Below, one piece after another: positions 54,810 to 64,000 of a DNA stretch of 64,000 bases. A program made the position numbers and the translations under genes. Source of the stretch: Thiorhodococcus drewsii AZ1 (GTDB taxonomy: Bacteria > Pseudomonadota > Gammaproteobacteria > Chromatiales > Chromatiaceae); NCBI RefSeq assembly GCF_000224065.1, contig NZ_AFWT01000022.1, positions 1 through 64,000 of the forward strand. Reading direction: 5' to 3'. Positions within the stretch are counted from its first letter, which is position 1; every line of letters starts with the position of its first letter. Below the pieces are notes generated by a model, which was not told the origin of the DNA, did no database searches, and saw nothing but the letters and a program-made list of their open reading frames with translations.

Positions 54810-55394
54810 ATGCGCATGCATCTGACACGCGACGATCTCTACTGCCTCGAAGAATACGCCCAGATTCGCGGCGAGTTTCGTGCCAAGGTGATGGTCCACA
54901 AGAAGCGCCGCCAGGTGCCGCTCGGTCCCCACGCAACACTCTATTTCGAAGACCGTCTGACCATGCAGTACCAGGTCCAGGAGATGCTGCGGGTCGAGCG
55001 GATCTTCGAGGCCGAAGGCATCCAGGACGAGTTGGACGCCTACAATCCGCTGATTCCGGATGGCGGCAACTGGAAGGCGACCCTCATGATCGCGTACCAG
55101 GACCCGGACGAGCGGCGTGAGGCACTCGTTCGGCTGCGCGGAGTTGAGGACAGGGTCTGGGTGCGTGTCGCCGGTTGCGACAGGGTCTACGCGATCGCTG
55201 ACGAAGACATGAAGCGCGAGGACACGACCAAGACCTCTGCGGTGCACTTTTTGCGCTTCGAGCTGACGCAATCCATGGTCGATGCCGCCAAGGCCGTGGC
55301 TGAGGTGGCCGTCGGTATCGACCATCCAGGCTGCACCTATCGGGTGGATCTGCCTCATGCGGTGCGCGACTCGCTCGTTGGCGACCTGGCTTGA
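54810..55394 (+). CDS. DUF3501 family protein
   Basis: A 194-residue protein of the DUF3501 family, unknown function, often found near rubrerythrin or iron-sulfur protein genes. Family blocks: LTRDDLYCLEEYAQIRGEFR, RQVPLGPHATLYFEDRLTMQ, EGIQDELDAYNPLIPDG, and HFLRFELTQSM near residue 150. Here it follows the periplasmic peroxidase by 36 bp, which again suggests a redox or stress role (inference). Confidence 0.88.
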   Translation: MRMHLTRDDLYCLEEYAQIRGEFRAKVMVHKKRRQVPLGPHATLYFEDRLTMQYQVQEMLRVERIFEAEGIQDELDAYNPLIPDGGNWKATLMIAYQDPDERREALVRLRGVEDRVWVRVAGCDRVYAIADEDMKREDTTKTSAVHFLRFELTQSMVDAAKAVAEVAVGIDHPGCTYRVDLPHAVRDSLVGDLA

Positions 55395-55619
55395 GGGCGT
55401 TTCCGGTCTGATCAAGCGTTGCCTGAGGATGTGCCTCGGCCGGATTTTCGATGTGCTCGGTCTGGATGAAGGCGTCGAGGTGCTTTGGTCCGCGTTCTCA
55501 GTGCTAGACCTAAGGTATGAGGCGGCCGCTGGCCACCTCTATCGCTGGAAACCCCGATGGCTCTCAAGCCTGTAGCCAAGCTGCGACAGGATGTCCCTCC
55601 GCCTAAACGTTTTGCGGGT

Positions 55620-55802
55620 TTAATCCTTCAGGATTTGAGTCAAGGCTGCGGCGATGCGTTTGGCGTCCTCCTCCGAGAGCTGGGTCTGATTCGTTCCGGC
55701 TTCGGGTTTGATTCCGGCCAAGATCTGATCCTCCCGGCGTTTGGCTTCCGCCATGCGCTTCTTGGCCTGCTGTATGGGCGAAAGAGTGGGGCGTTGTGCC
55801 AT
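55620..55802 (-). CDS. Small charged protein, 60 residues
   Basis: Starts MAQRPTLSPIQQAKKRMAEA and ends EEDAKRIAAALTQILKD. AGGAG lies 7 bases before the ATG, which supports a real gene. Helical and charged, soluble. No family recognised. An in-frame extension upstream to 56036 lacks a ribosome-binding site and is rejected. Confidence 0.6.
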   Translation of the reverse strand: MAQRPTLSPIQQAKKRMAEAKRREDQILAGIKPEAGTNQTQLSEEDAKRIAAALTQILKD

Positions 55803-56010
55803 CGGGGTTCTCCTTGATCGAGCGATCGCTCTGATCGGTCGTTGCTCTGCGTAGGGTTTGGCGTGAACGTTAGGTCGTAGGCTCTCATTCGTCTTCGGTA
55901 TCGGGTGGTCGATAATCTCCCCCGTAGGATGCGGTGAGCGTGCGAACCGCATCTTGCACGACCGATGTGGGTCGTCCCTCAGACAGGTCCCTTCTTTCGC
56001 AGCAATCGCC

Positions 56011-56241
56011 TTATTCCGTTTCTTGACAGGTTTCATATCGATGCTCGAGTTGTTGGATGCGAGATTCGAGCTCGTTCATGCGTTGCACCATGGCCTCCTG
56101 TCTAGAGGTTCCCTCCAGGGTCTGGAGCGCGAGCACGGCGCGCTGGATGACGCTGTCCAGAGACTCACCTGGGAGTGAAAGGGCTTGCAATTGGATGATG
56201 GTTTCATTGCTGATGTGAAGCACACCTGTTTTCGACGACAT
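56011..56241 (-). CDS. Small helical protein, 76 residues
   Basis: Starts MSSKTGVLHISNETIIQLQA and has a coiled-coil C-terminus (AMVQRMNELESRIQQLEHRY). The N-terminal strand followed by two helices is reminiscent of ribbon-helix-helix proteins, but the match is weak. It might be an antitoxin-like or regulatory protein; no toxin gene is beside it. AGAGA precedes the ATG. Confidence 0.5.
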   Translation of the reverse strand: MSSKTGVLHISNETIIQLQALSLPGESLDSVIQRAVLALQTLEGTSRQEAMVQRMNELESRIQQLEHRYETCQETE

Positions 56242-56812
56242 GCGCTGTCTCTACCAGTTAGAACGAGGCATAAAGTTACCGCGTTGGTTGGGTTGCTTTT
56301 CGCTAGGTGCGTCACGTTCTGCACAATTGACGGCGGCTCCTCGTAGGATTCCGTCTTTCTGGCCCAAAATTTTCGTTGGTTGTGCGATTCTCTACCATAT
56401 CTGCAACACTCGCTTGGATCGAGTCGTTCGGCCGTTTTCGGTGACACTCCCTCTCTGATGAAGCGCCAGCGAGATCGATGGCTGACACAGGATCGATCGA
56501 GATGTGCCAGGGGCGATCGGGTTATGGAGTCCGTCTCCTTGATCTGTGTGCTGGACCCAGGTGGGTCAAGCGTTCATCCTTGGATGTGGTGGGGTTGCGC
56601 CGGATTTGCGCGTGGTTGGGGGTGAGGCCGCTTGATGTTGTTTGGCGCGTTTTTCGCCTCGTTTTATGATGCCCGGCCATCTCACGCGGTATCGCTCTCC
56701 AAGGATCTGTTCAGCGGGGCGTGTTCCACGACGGAAAGATTCACTATCCCGCAGTTAGGCGTATGAATGGCGCTAATTTACAGTTGGCCACGAACGCCAG
56801 GTATTTCGAGTC
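56242..56812. other. 571-bp stretch with no supportable gene
   Basis: Several short open frames exist on the plus strand, but none has a convincing start, ribosome-binding site or recognisable protein. No clear hairpin, repeat or RNA motif was found. It includes the promoter region for the HD-GYP operon. Confidence 0.5.
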
Positions 56813-58063
56813 ATGAGTGACGCGCAGGCCCAATTCATCGATGTCGGCGAACTCCGTGTCGGTATGTATATCTATCTGGATCTGGGTTGGATGGGACATC
56901 CATTCGCCCTCAACAACTTCAAGATCCTCTCCGAGAGTCAGATCGAGACCATTCGCGGACTGGGTGTCAAGCGTCTGCGCTGGTCGCCGGAGCAAAGCGA
57001 TCTGCCGCAGCCCGACACGTCCGATGATGACAGCCCAGCGGTCGAGGATATTTCGGCAGCCGAGGTGCGTCAGCGGCGACTCGATGCCCAGCGTCGCGAT
57101 CTGGAGCGTTGCGAGCGCGATTTCTCCGATGCGACGCGATGTTTTCGCGATATTCTCAAGTCGGTCGATACCCAACCGAATCAGGCTCGGGAGCAGGCTA
57201 AGACGATGGTCGGCGGTCTGGTCGGGCGGCTTACGGATCAAGGCGATTCCTTCATTCGCCTGCTGTCCGAGGGGGCGGGCGAGAAGTCGGCCCTGCACGC
57301 GATCAATGTGACGGTCATCTCCTTGTTGCTCGGCAAGCGGCTCGGGTTGGATGCGGACGCACTCAGCGAGCTCGGCCTGGGCGCCCTGTTGCACGATATC
57401 GGCAAGATTTCGCTGCCCGAGCGGTTGCGTTGGCGTGAGCCTGGGTTCTCTGCCGCTGAGCGCAATCTGTTCCAACAGCATGTCGTCAATGGGCTGGAAC
57501 TGGGGATCCGCATGGGTTTGAGTCGCGAGGTCTTGGCCATGATCGCTCAGCATCATGAGTATGCGGACGGTTCCGGCTTCCCCAAGCGCTTGAGCGGCGA
57601 GCAATTGACCCATGCGTCGCGGATCCTGGTGTTGGTCAACCATTACGATCAGGTCTGCAATCCAGCCAATCCGGTGATGGCCGTGACCCCGCACAATGCG
57701 CTCGCGCTGATGTTCGCCCAAAGCAGGTGCAAGTTCGATGCGACCGTCCTGGAAATGTTCATCCGCATGATGGGGGTCTATCCGCCCGGTTCGGTCGTTC
57801 TGCTGACCGACAGTCGTTACGCCTTGGTGGTCTCGGTGAATTCGGATCGGCCCTTGAAGCCCCTGGTGGTGGTTCACGATCCCAGGGTGCCGCTCGATGA
57901 AGCGCAGGTGCTCGATCTCGAGGACGCGGCCGATTTGGGCATCCGTCAGAGTCTGAAGCCGTCGCAATTGCCCCGCGCCGTGTTCGACTATCTCTCGCCG
58001 CGTCAGCGCATGTGTTATTTCTTCGAACGTGCCCGCGATTCCTCTTCTCGGGGCGATCGATGA
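56813..58063 (+). CDS. HD-GYP cyclic di-GMP phosphodiesterase
   Basis: A 416-residue protein: N-terminal DUF3391 region (residues about 5-130, starting with VGELRVGMYIYLDLGWMGHP), then an HD-GYP domain with LLHDIGKISLPERL, QHHEYADGSGFPKRL and ILVLVNHYDQVCNP. The GYP position reads GFP. The metal-binding His and Asp residues look intact, so it should degrade cyclic di-GMP. Its TGA overlaps the ATG of the GGDEF-EAL gene. Confidence 0.93.
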   Translation: MSDAQAQFIDVGELRVGMYIYLDLGWMGHPFALNNFKILSESQIETIRGLGVKRLRWSPEQSDLPQPDTSDDDSPAVEDISAAEVRQRRLDAQRRDLERCERDFSDATRCFRDILKSVDTQPNQAREQAKTMVGGLVGRLTDQGDSFIRLLSEGAGEKSALHAINVTVISLLLGKRLGLDADALSELGLGALLHDIGKISLPERLRWREPGFSAAERNLFQQHVVNGLELGIRMGLSREVLAMIAQHHEYADGSGFPKRLSGEQLTHASRILVLVNHYDQVCNPANPVMAVTPHNALALMFAQSRCKFDATVLEMFIRMMGVYPPGSVVLLTDSRYALVVSVNSDRPLKPLVVVHDPRVPLDEAQVLDLEDAADLGIRQSLKPSQLPRAVFDYLSPRQRMCYFFERARDSSSRGDR

Positions 58064-60558
58064 CACCCGCTCACGATGATCAACATCATGCGCGTCTGGA
58101 TCCGCGTTCTTGTGATTTGAGTTGTATCTCGACATGGCAGTCGCTGCTCGATGGATTGAACGAGGCGGTTTGGATCGTCGATGCACGAGATCTGTGTCTG
58201 GTCGCCATAAACCGTGCCGCCGAGGAACTGCTCGGCGTCGATCGCGCCTCGCTGCTCGGCGTGTCCGTGATGGACTTGGCCTCGGTGCCCGAGGACTTTT
58301 TGTTCTGGGAGGGGGTCGCGAGCGGGCGAGAAACCAGCCTACTGTCCGAGACCTGGCTGCGGCGCGCCGACGATTCCCTGGCGGCGGTGCTGCGTCGGGT
58401 CAGCCGCATCGACTGTATCCATGGCAACATGTTTTTCGTCGTGAGCGTCTCCGATCTGGATGAGCGCCGTGCCGTCGAGGGCGAGTTGGAGAAGCTGGTC
58501 GCCGAGCTGCGGGCGACACTGGAGTCGAGTGCCGATGGCATTCTGGTCGCGGATCTCGACGGTAAGATCCGTGGTTTCAACCAGCGGTTTGCGGAGGCAT
58601 GGGAGCTTCCAGAAGGACTCTTGACCGAGCGCAACGATGCGGGAGTCTATCGCTGGATGCGGGATGCGGTGTTGAATCCCACCGAGTACGCGGCTCGCGT
58701 CGAGGCGATCGAGAACAACCCACTGTTGGAGTCCACCGATCTGCTCATGCTGCGGAACGGGCAGGTTCTGGAGCGGGTGACGCTGCCTCAGTACGCGCGA
58801 GGTCACCCGATCGGCCGCGTCTATTCCTTCCGCAACATCACCCAACGCCTGGTCGATGAAAAGAGCCTCAAGCGCGCCGCCCGGGTCTTCGAGGCCAGTC
58901 TAGACGCCATCTTCGTGACCGATCTCGATCTCGGCATCCTGACCGTCAACCCGGCCTGCGAGCGGATGACGGGATTGCATGCCGGTGAAATCGTCGGTCA
59001 GTCGCTGACGCGCTTTCTGAGTCTGGGGAGCGACGACCAACCCGAGCACTCGATCCTCGACACGCTCGATCGTGATGGATTGTGGCAAGGGGAGATCCAC
59101 CAGCACAGGCGCGATGGCGAGGGGTTCCCCTGTCTCGTGTCGCTGGTTCGGGTCTTGGATGCCGATGGCCGTCCCTTTCAGTTCGTCGTCTTTGTTAAGG
59201 ATCTCTCCGAGGCGGTCGCGGCGCGAGAACGCATTGAGGAACTCGCCTATTCGGATGCCCTGACGGGGCTGCCCAATCGGGTACGGCTGACCGAACGCAT
59301 CGAGTTTGCCATCAAGATGGCCCGGCGCGGGAGGAGCGGTTTTGCGGTGCTGTTTCTAGACCTTGATCGCTTCAAGCAAATCAACGACTCGCTCGGCCAT
59401 CTCTTCGGCGATCGCGTGCTGATCGAGGTCGCACATCGTATCAAAGGCTGTCTGCGCCAGGTGGACACGACGGCTCGACTCGGCGGTGATGAGTTCGTAC
59501 TGCTCCTGCATCAGACCGATGTCCTCGGCGCGGAACAGACCGCGCGGCGACTGATGGAGGTGATGTCCAGGCCGTTTGAAATCGACGGCATGAAGTTCTC
59601 GCTTGCCCTGAGTATCGGTATCGCGCTCTACCCTCAGGACGGCGAGACCTTAGACGACCTGATCAAGAACGCCGACAGTGCCATGTACCACGTCAAGGAG
59701 CGGGGGCGCGGCGACTTCCGCTTCTATCAGAGCCAGATGAACGTGGGTCTTCTGTCCCGGATGAAGATCGACCACGCCATGCGCGAGGCGCTCGAAGAGC
59801 AGCGTTTTCGTCTCTTCTATCAACCCCAGATCGACCTCTATAGCGGACGCTTGGTTGGCGCCGAGGCATTGGTGCGCTGGACCGATCCGAGTCTGGGCGT
59901 GATGGCGCCGAGCGATTTCATTTCGATCGCCGAGGAGACCGGTTTCATCGTGACGCTCGGCGGTTGGGTGCTGCGCGAGGCGATCCGCCAGGGCGAATTG
60001 TGGCAGATCCAGGGAATCGACTTGACCATGTCCGTGAACGTCTCTGCGGCTCAGTTCCATCAGCTGAATTTCGTCGAGTCCTTGGCCCAATGGCTGACAG
60101 CGAGCCGGCTACCCGCGAGTCGGCTCGAATTGGAGCTGACCGAGTCGATCCTCATTCAGAATGTCGATGAGACGCTGATTCGACTGGATGCCTTGGTCGA
60201 TCTGGGCGTCCGGCTGGCGATCGACGACTTCGGAACCGGCTATTCGAGCCTTGCCTATCTCAAGCGCTTTCCGATCCACAAGCTCAAGATCGACCGCTCC
60301 TTCGTCCAGGACATCCCGGATGACGAAAGCGATGCCGCGATCTCGACCGCCATCATCAATCTCGCCCACTCGCTCAATCTGAAGGTGATCGCCGAGGGAG
60401 TCGAGAACGACATCCAGAGGCGCTTCCTGCTGGATGCCGGCTGCGACGAATTCCAGGGCTATCTGTGTTCGCCGCCCGTCGATCCTGACTCCTTCGTACA
60501 GTTGGTCGGCGCGCTGGGGTTGTCCGATGCGCCCGATCCCTCGCCTCGTATCCTCTAG
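58060..60558 (+). CDS. PAS-GGDEF-EAL cyclic di-GMP enzyme
   Basis: An 832-residue soluble protein with three PAS domains (about 20-145, 155-280, 290-410), a GGDEF domain (DALTGLPNRVRLTERIEFAI, DLDRFKQINDSLGHLFGD, RLGGDEFVLLL) and an EAL domain (GAEALVRW, ELTESIL, IDDFGTGYSSLAYLKRFP, KIDRSFV, AEGVEN). Both active sites look intact, so it could make and break cyclic di-GMP under control of PAS signals. Coupled to the HD-GYP gene by a 4-bp overlap, giving an operon with one cyclase and two phosphodiesterase sites. Confidence 0.95.
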   Translation: MTPAHDDQHHARLDPRSCDLSCISTWQSLLDGLNEAVWIVDARDLCLVAINRAAEELLGVDRASLLGVSVMDLASVPEDFLFWEGVASGRETSLLSETWLRRADDSLAAVLRRVSRIDCIHGNMFFVVSVSDLDERRAVEGELEKLVAELRATLESSADGILVADLDGKIRGFNQRFAEAWELPEGLLTERNDAGVYRWMRDAVLNPTEYAARVEAIENNPLLESTDLLMLRNGQVLERVTLPQYARGHPIGRVYSFRNITQRLVDEKSLKRAARVFEASLDAIFVTDLDLGILTVNPACERMTGLHAGEIVGQSLTRFLSLGSDDQPEHSILDTLDRDGLWQGEIHQHRRDGEGFPCLVSLVRVLDADGRPFQFVVFVKDLSEAVAARERIEELAYSDALTGLPNRVRLTERIEFAIKMARRGRSGFAVLFLDLDRFKQINDSLGHLFGDRVLIEVAHRIKGCLRQVDTTARLGGDEFVLLLHQTDVLGAEQTARRLMEVMSRPFEIDGMKFSLALSIGIALYPQDGETLDDLIKNADSAMYHVKERGRGDFRFYQSQMNVGLLSRMKIDHAMREALEEQRFRLFYQPQIDLYSGRLVGAEALVRWTDPSLGVMAPSDFISIAEETGFIVTLGGWVLREAIRQGELWQIQGIDLTMSVNVSAAQFHQLNFVESLAQWLTASRLPASRLELELTESILIQNVDETLIRLDALVDLGVRLAIDDFGTGYSSLAYLKRFPIHKLKIDRSFVQDIPDDESDAAISTAIINLAHSLNLKVIAEGVENDIQRRFLLDAGCDEFQGYLCSPPVDPDSFVQLVGALGLSDAPDPSPRIL

Positions 60559-60678
60559 CCTTTGAGGTTCCCCTCCGCGTAGAGATGAACCCTTGAGATC
60601 CTGATCGATCAGCGGGTTCGCTTGGCGGAGCGATTGCCGCCCCCACCATCGTGCGGAGAGCATCAAGAGGAACTCCGC

Positions 60679-62142
60679 ATGACCTTCGTCTTCGACAACA
60701 GCTACGCGCGCCTACCCGAGCGCTTCTATGCCCGACTTCCGCCGAGCCCGGTTGCTCAGCCCGACCTGATCACGCTGAACGTGTCCCTGGCGCGTGAGTT
60801 GGGGCTTGATCCGGATGCGCTGAGTACGCCGGAAGGTGTCGCCGTGCTCGCCGGTAATGCGGTTCCGTCGGGCGCGGATCCGTTGGCCATGGCCTATGCG
60901 GGACATCAGTTCGGCAACTTCGTCCCGCAGCTCGGTGATGGTCGGGCGATCCTGCTCGGCGAAATCCTTGCGCCATCCGGCGAACGTTTCGATCTCCAGC
61001 TCAAGGGTGCTGGGCGCACGCCCTTTTCACGCGCAGGCGATGGGCGTGCTTGGCTGGGACCTGTACTGAGGGAGTATCTGATCAGCGAGGCCATGCATGT
61101 CCTGGGGATCCCGACGACCCGCGCGCTGGCGGCGGTGACCACGGGCGAGCCCGTGTACCGCGAGGGCCGTATGCCTGGCGCGGTCCTGACCCGCGTGTCA
61201 CGCAGCCATGTACGCATCGGCACCTTCGAGTATTTCGCCGCGCGTGAGGATCTGGATGCCTTACGCCATCTCGCCGATTACGTCATCGAGCGTCACTATC
61301 CGACGGCGCAGACGGCCGATCGACCCTATCTGGCGCTATTGACGGAGGTGATCGGGCGCCAGGCCGAGCTGGTGGCGCGTTGGCTCGGCGTCGGTTTCAT
61401 CCATGGGGTGATGAATACCGACAACCTTTCGATCGCTGGCGAAACCATCGACTATGGCCCCTGTGCCTTCATGGACGATTACCACCCGGGCACCGTCTAC
61501 AGCTCGATCGACCGGGGAGGGCGCTACGCCTACGCCAATCAGCCGCGCATCGCTCAATGGAATCTCTCCCGTCTGGCTCAGACCCTCTTGCCGCTGCTCG
61601 ATGAGGATCCCGAGCACGCGCTGAGCCTGGCCCAGGGTGCGATCGACGGCTTTCCCGAGCGTTTCGAGCACGCCTATCTGGACGTCTTCCGGGCCAAGCT
61701 CGGGCTACTCGAATCAGAGGATGCGGATGGTCCGCTCATCACGGGTCTGCTCGATGGCCTGGCCGAGGCCGGCGCCGATTTCACCAATAGCTTCAGCGCA
61801 TTGACCCTGATGGTCGAGACGGGTGAGGCGGCGGCTCCGTTTGGCTCGGACGCAGACGGTCCGCTTACGGAATGGGTTGGGCGATGGCGTGATCGGCTGG
61901 GACGCGAGGAGACGGATTCTGGCGCGCGCCTGGAGCGGATGCGTCGCGCGAATCCGCTGGTGATTCCACGCAACCATCGCGTGGAGGAGGCCCTCGACGC
62001 TGCGCTCGAGGGCGATCTCGGTCCATTCGAGCGTCTGTTGGCGGTGCTCGCCAATCCCTGGGAGGAGCGGCCCGAAACGGGGTTCTATCGCGCCCCTCCC
62101 GAGCCGTATCAGGTGGTGCGGCAGACCTTCTGCGGGACCTGA
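60679..62142 (+). CDS. selO: Protein adenylyltransferase SelO (YdiU)
   Basis: A 487-residue pseudokinase-fold enzyme that transfers AMP to protein Ser/Thr/Tyr and is linked to redox stress. Family blocks: [80 protein letters not shown]. The ATG at 60679 has AGAGGA upstream. The C-terminal Cys of longer SelO proteins appears as QTFCGT. Confidence 0.95.
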   Translation: MTFVFDNSYARLPERFYARLPPSPVAQPDLITLNVSLARELGLDPDALSTPEGVAVLAGNAVPSGADPLAMAYAGHQFGNFVPQLGDGRAILLGEILAPSGERFDLQLKGAGRTPFSRAGDGRAWLGPVLREYLISEAMHVLGIPTTRALAAVTTGEPVYREGRMPGAVLTRVSRSHVRIGTFEYFAAREDLDALRHLADYVIERHYPTAQTADRPYLALLTEVIGRQAELVARWLGVGFIHGVMNTDNLSIAGETIDYGPCAFMDDYHPGTVYSSIDRGGRYAYANQPRIAQWNLSRLAQTLLPLLDEDPEHALSLAQGAIDGFPERFEHAYLDVFRAKLGLLESEDADGPLITGLLDGLAEAGADFTNSFSALTLMVETGEAAAPFGSDADGPLTEWVGRWRDRLGREETDSGARLERMRRANPLVIPRNHRVEEALDAALEGDLGPFERLLAVLANPWEERPETGFYRAPPEPYQVVRQTFCGT

Positions 62143-62174
62143 GGCGAAGCCCAGGCGCATGGCAGAGACCGGTT

Positions 62175-62201
62175 CACCGGGTCGGCTTAGCCGACCCGGT
62201 G
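62175..62201. terminator. Hairpin between selO and the DUF2126 gene
   Basis: CACCGGGTCGGC (62175-62186) pairs perfectly with GCCGACCCGGTG (62190-62201) around TTA. It lies between converging genes and probably ends both transcripts; no T-run. Confidence 0.75.
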
Positions 62202-62206
62202 GTCGC

Positions 62207-64000
62207 TCAGCACCCCGGCCGGTATCTCAGATCCAGCGTGTAAGGATGCTCGCTGGCCGGTTCTTCCGGCGGCGGGTCGATCTCGCCCGGCGTATGGCCC
62301 ATCTGACTGAAACGGGCGATACGCCGCCCTTCGGCCTCATAGGCGTTGACCGGGAAGGTGTCGTAGCTGCGTCCGCCCGGGTGGGCGACATAGTAGGTGC
62401 AGCCGCCCAGGCTTCTGCGGTTCCAGAGATCGACGATCTCGAAGGTGAGCGGGTTGTGGCTCGGGATGGTCGGGTGCAGTCCGGATGGCGGGCTCCAGGC
62501 CTTGAAACGGACGCCTGCGACGAATTCGGCCCGTTTCCCCGTCGGGCGCAGCGGGACGCGGCGGCCGTTGCAGACCAGGACGTGCCGGTCGCTGACCATG
62601 CCGTTCACCTTCACCTGCATGCGCTCGACCGAGCTGTCGACGAAGCGCGAGGTGCCCTGGGCCGTCACCTCTTCGCCCAGGACGTGCCAGGGCTCGATGG
62701 CGGCGCGCAGCTCCATATTGATCCCGTTTTCGGTGACCAGATCCCCGTAATGCGGGAAACGGAACTCGAAGAAGGGATCGAACCACTCGGTCTCGATCGG
62801 ATAACCGGCGCGGCGCATGTCGCAGATCACGTCCTCGAAATCCTGGCGTGCGAAGTGCGGCAGCAGGAAACGGTCGTGCAGCTCGGTACCCCAGCGGATG
62901 GGCTTGCGCCGATAGGGTTCCTTCCAGAAGCGGGCGACCAGGGTGCGCAGCAGCAGGACCTGGGCCAGGCTCATGCGCGGATGTGGCGGCATCTCGAAGC
63001 CACGGAACTCCACCAGTCCCTGCCGCCCGGAGGCACTGTCCGGCGAGTAGAGCTTGTCGATACAGAACTCGGTGCGGTGGGTGTTGCCGGTGACGTCGGT
63101 CAGCAGGTTGCGCAGGATGCGGTCGACGACCCAGGGTTGGGGCACCTCGCCGGGCGGCATCTGCTGGAAGGCGATATCGAGTTCGTAGAGGCGGTCGTCG
63201 CGCGCCTCGTCGACCCTTGGGGCCTGACTGGTCGGGCCGATGAAGAGTCCCGAGAAGAGATAGGACAGGCTCGGGTGGTGTTGCCAGTAGGAGATCAGGC
63301 TCTGCACCAGATCCGGCTTGCGCAACAGCGGGCTGTCTGCCGGGGTGGGGCCGCCGAGGGTGACATGGTTGCCGCCGCCGGTTCCGGTGTGGCGTCCGTC
63401 GAGCATGAACTTTTCGGTGCCGAGCCGGGCGAGACGCGCCTCCTCGTAGATGATGTGGGTATCGCGCACCGTCTGATCCCAGCTCTCGGCCGGGTGGATG
63501 TTGACCTCGATGACACCGGGGTCCGGTGTGACTGCGAGCTTTTGAAGACGCGGATCGCGCGGCGGCTCGTAGCCCTCGATGATGATGGGCATGCCGAGTT
63601 CGGCCGCTGTGTCCTCGATGCACATGGCGAGATCCAGCCAGTGCTCCAGGTGGGTCAGCGGGGGCAGGAAGCAGTAGAGTCGGCCCTCGCGCGGCTCGAT
63701 GCAGAGCGCGGTGCGGATCAGGTCCGGATGCAGGTCGGCGCGCAACGCGACCTGGTTTTGCAAGGGCTCATGCGAGGTGTCGACCGACGTGAGCCGACCG
63801 TAGCGCGCGGCCAGATCGCGCGGATTCGTGCCCTGTTCGCGTAGGTTCTGGGGTATCTGGGTCGGTTCGACCAGACGGCTGTAGCGGCGCGTGACCTCGT
63901 CGAAGGGCGAGCGTAGGGGATCGGTCGGTTCGAAGGGGTTGCGCTCGGGGACGGGATCGAGCTCACTGTCCGGGACATGGGGCAGGGCGTCCAAGGGCAG
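62207..64000 (-). CDS. DUF2126 (transglutaminase-associated) protein, 3' part
   Basis: The last 598 codons of a gene that runs off the right edge; the frame continues through 64000 without a start. The sequence matches the DUF2126 half of large (about 1100-residue) proteins that begin with a transglutaminase-like domain: GPTPADSPLLRKPDLVQSLI, SGLFIGPTSQAPRVDEARDD, RFWKEPYRRKPIRWGTELHD and PGGRSYDTFPVNAYEAEGRR. These often occur with an alpha-E protein and an ATP-grasp protein in peptide-forming clusters; such partners would lie to the right of the window. Function of DUF2126 itself is unknown. Confidence 0.9.
   Translation of the reverse strand: MPLDALPHVPDSELDPVPERNPFEPTDPLRSPFDEVTRRYSRLVEPTQIPQNLREQGTNPRDLAARYGRLTSVDTSHEPLQNQVALRADLHPDLIRTALCIEPREGRLYCFLPPLTHLEHWLDLAMCIEDTAAELGMPIIIEGYEPPRDPRLQKLAVTPDPGVIEVNIHPAESWDQTVRDTHIIYEEARLARLGTEKFMLDGRHTGTGGGNHVTLGGPTPADSPLLRKPDLVQSLISYWQHHPSLSYLFSGLFIGPTSQAPRVDEARDDRLYELDIAFQQMPPGEVPQPWVVDRILRNLLTDVTGNTHRTEFCIDKLYSPDSASGRQGLVEFRGFEMPPHPRMSLAQVLLLRTLVARFWKEPYRRKPIRWGTELHDRFLLPHFARQDFEDVICDMRRAGYPIETEWFDPFFEFRFPHYGDLVTENGINMELRAAIEPWHVLGEEVTAQGTSRFVDSSVERMQVKVNGMVSDRHVLVCNGRRVPLRPTGKRAEFVAGVRFKAWSPPSGLHPTIPSHNPLTFEIVDLWNRRSLGGCTYYVAHPGGRSYDTFPVNAYEAEGRRIARFSQMGHTPGEIDPPPEEPASEHPYTLDLRYRPGC

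Noticed and set aside
57541-57600. Degenerate HD-GYP domain because GYP reads GFP
   Set aside because: Phe for Tyr is a mild change, and the His/Asp metal ligands around it are intact, so activity is still expected.
62159-63844. 561-codon open frame on the plus strand opposite the DUF2126 gene
   Set aside because: Shadow of a GC-rich coding strand; no recognisable domain, while the minus strand has clear DUF2126 homology.

Overview
The window is GC-rich chromosomal DNA of a gammaproteobacterium. Gene content fits a purple sulfur bacterium (Chromatiaceae) or close relative: TrpB2, LolCD, a Sia-type signalling operon, DUF3501 and DUF2126 proteins, and cobalamin salvage. This placement is inference, because no rRNA or photosynthesis gene is present. 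Most of the window is ordinary housekeeping and signalling genes. Two stretches are accessory: the decayed mobile-element debris at 1-1400 and the AT-rich insert at about 15.4-19.7 kb.

Layout. 1-1400: fragments of an IS3 transposase, a partly duplicated tyrosine recombinase, an IS66 transposase and a group II intron maturase, with a palindromic site between them. 1.4-9.8 kb: EthD-like protein, chemotaxis receptor, small exported protein, LysM coiled-coil protein, TrpB2, exported acetolactate decarboxylase, ThrE exporter, GFA-family enzyme. 9.9-15.0 kb: lolC-lolD, DUF2062 protein, comEC, WGR-like protein. 15.4-19.7 kb: a frameshifted gene remnant, a long AT-rich leader, two overlapping reverse transcriptase genes, a structured 3' region and a 3' tRNA-Gln fragment with its terminator. 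19.8-24.9 kb: cobS, a frameshifted cobC, cobT and btuB on the minus strand, with a cobalamin riboswitch and a good promoter ahead of btuB. 25.1-31.4 kb: diheme cytochrome c, GMC oxidoreductase and patatin-like lipase in one direction. 31.5-33.6 kb: groES-groEL under a perfect CIRCE operator. 33.7-43.4 kb: recJ, darP, a VWA protein with a coiled-coil partner, an MshEN-like protein, a DUF4010 protein, then a polyprenyl-phosphate sugar pathway (GT2, ArnT-like GT39) followed by PAP2. 44.4-48.8 kb: siaB-siaC-siaD, a solute-binding protein and a SiaA-like phosphatase. 48.9-64 kb: glycosyltransferase, DUF2325 protein, rhlE, fpr, periplasmic glutathione peroxidase, DUF3501 protein, two small genes, an HD-GYP plus GGDEF-EAL pair, selO, and the 3' part of a DUF2126 gene running off the right edge.

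The most notable system is the two-reverse-transcriptase operon at 16137-19314. Its gene order, protein sizes (412 and about 648 residues) and motifs match the antiphage type DRT3 (UG3 plus UG8 reverse transcriptases). Just downstream is a short structured segment carrying an ACACAC tract beside a hairpin and enclosed by a 9-bp helix. As I recall, an ACACAC template is the hallmark of the DRT3 non-coding RNA, so the locus looks like a complete drt3a-drt3b-ncRNA cassette. It lies in DNA of clearly different composition next to a truncated tRNA-Gln copy, as expected for an acquired defence island.

Other points of interest are the cytochrome-GMC-patatin cluster, the Sia operon with a built-in solute-binding protein, and the single-base frameshift in cobC.
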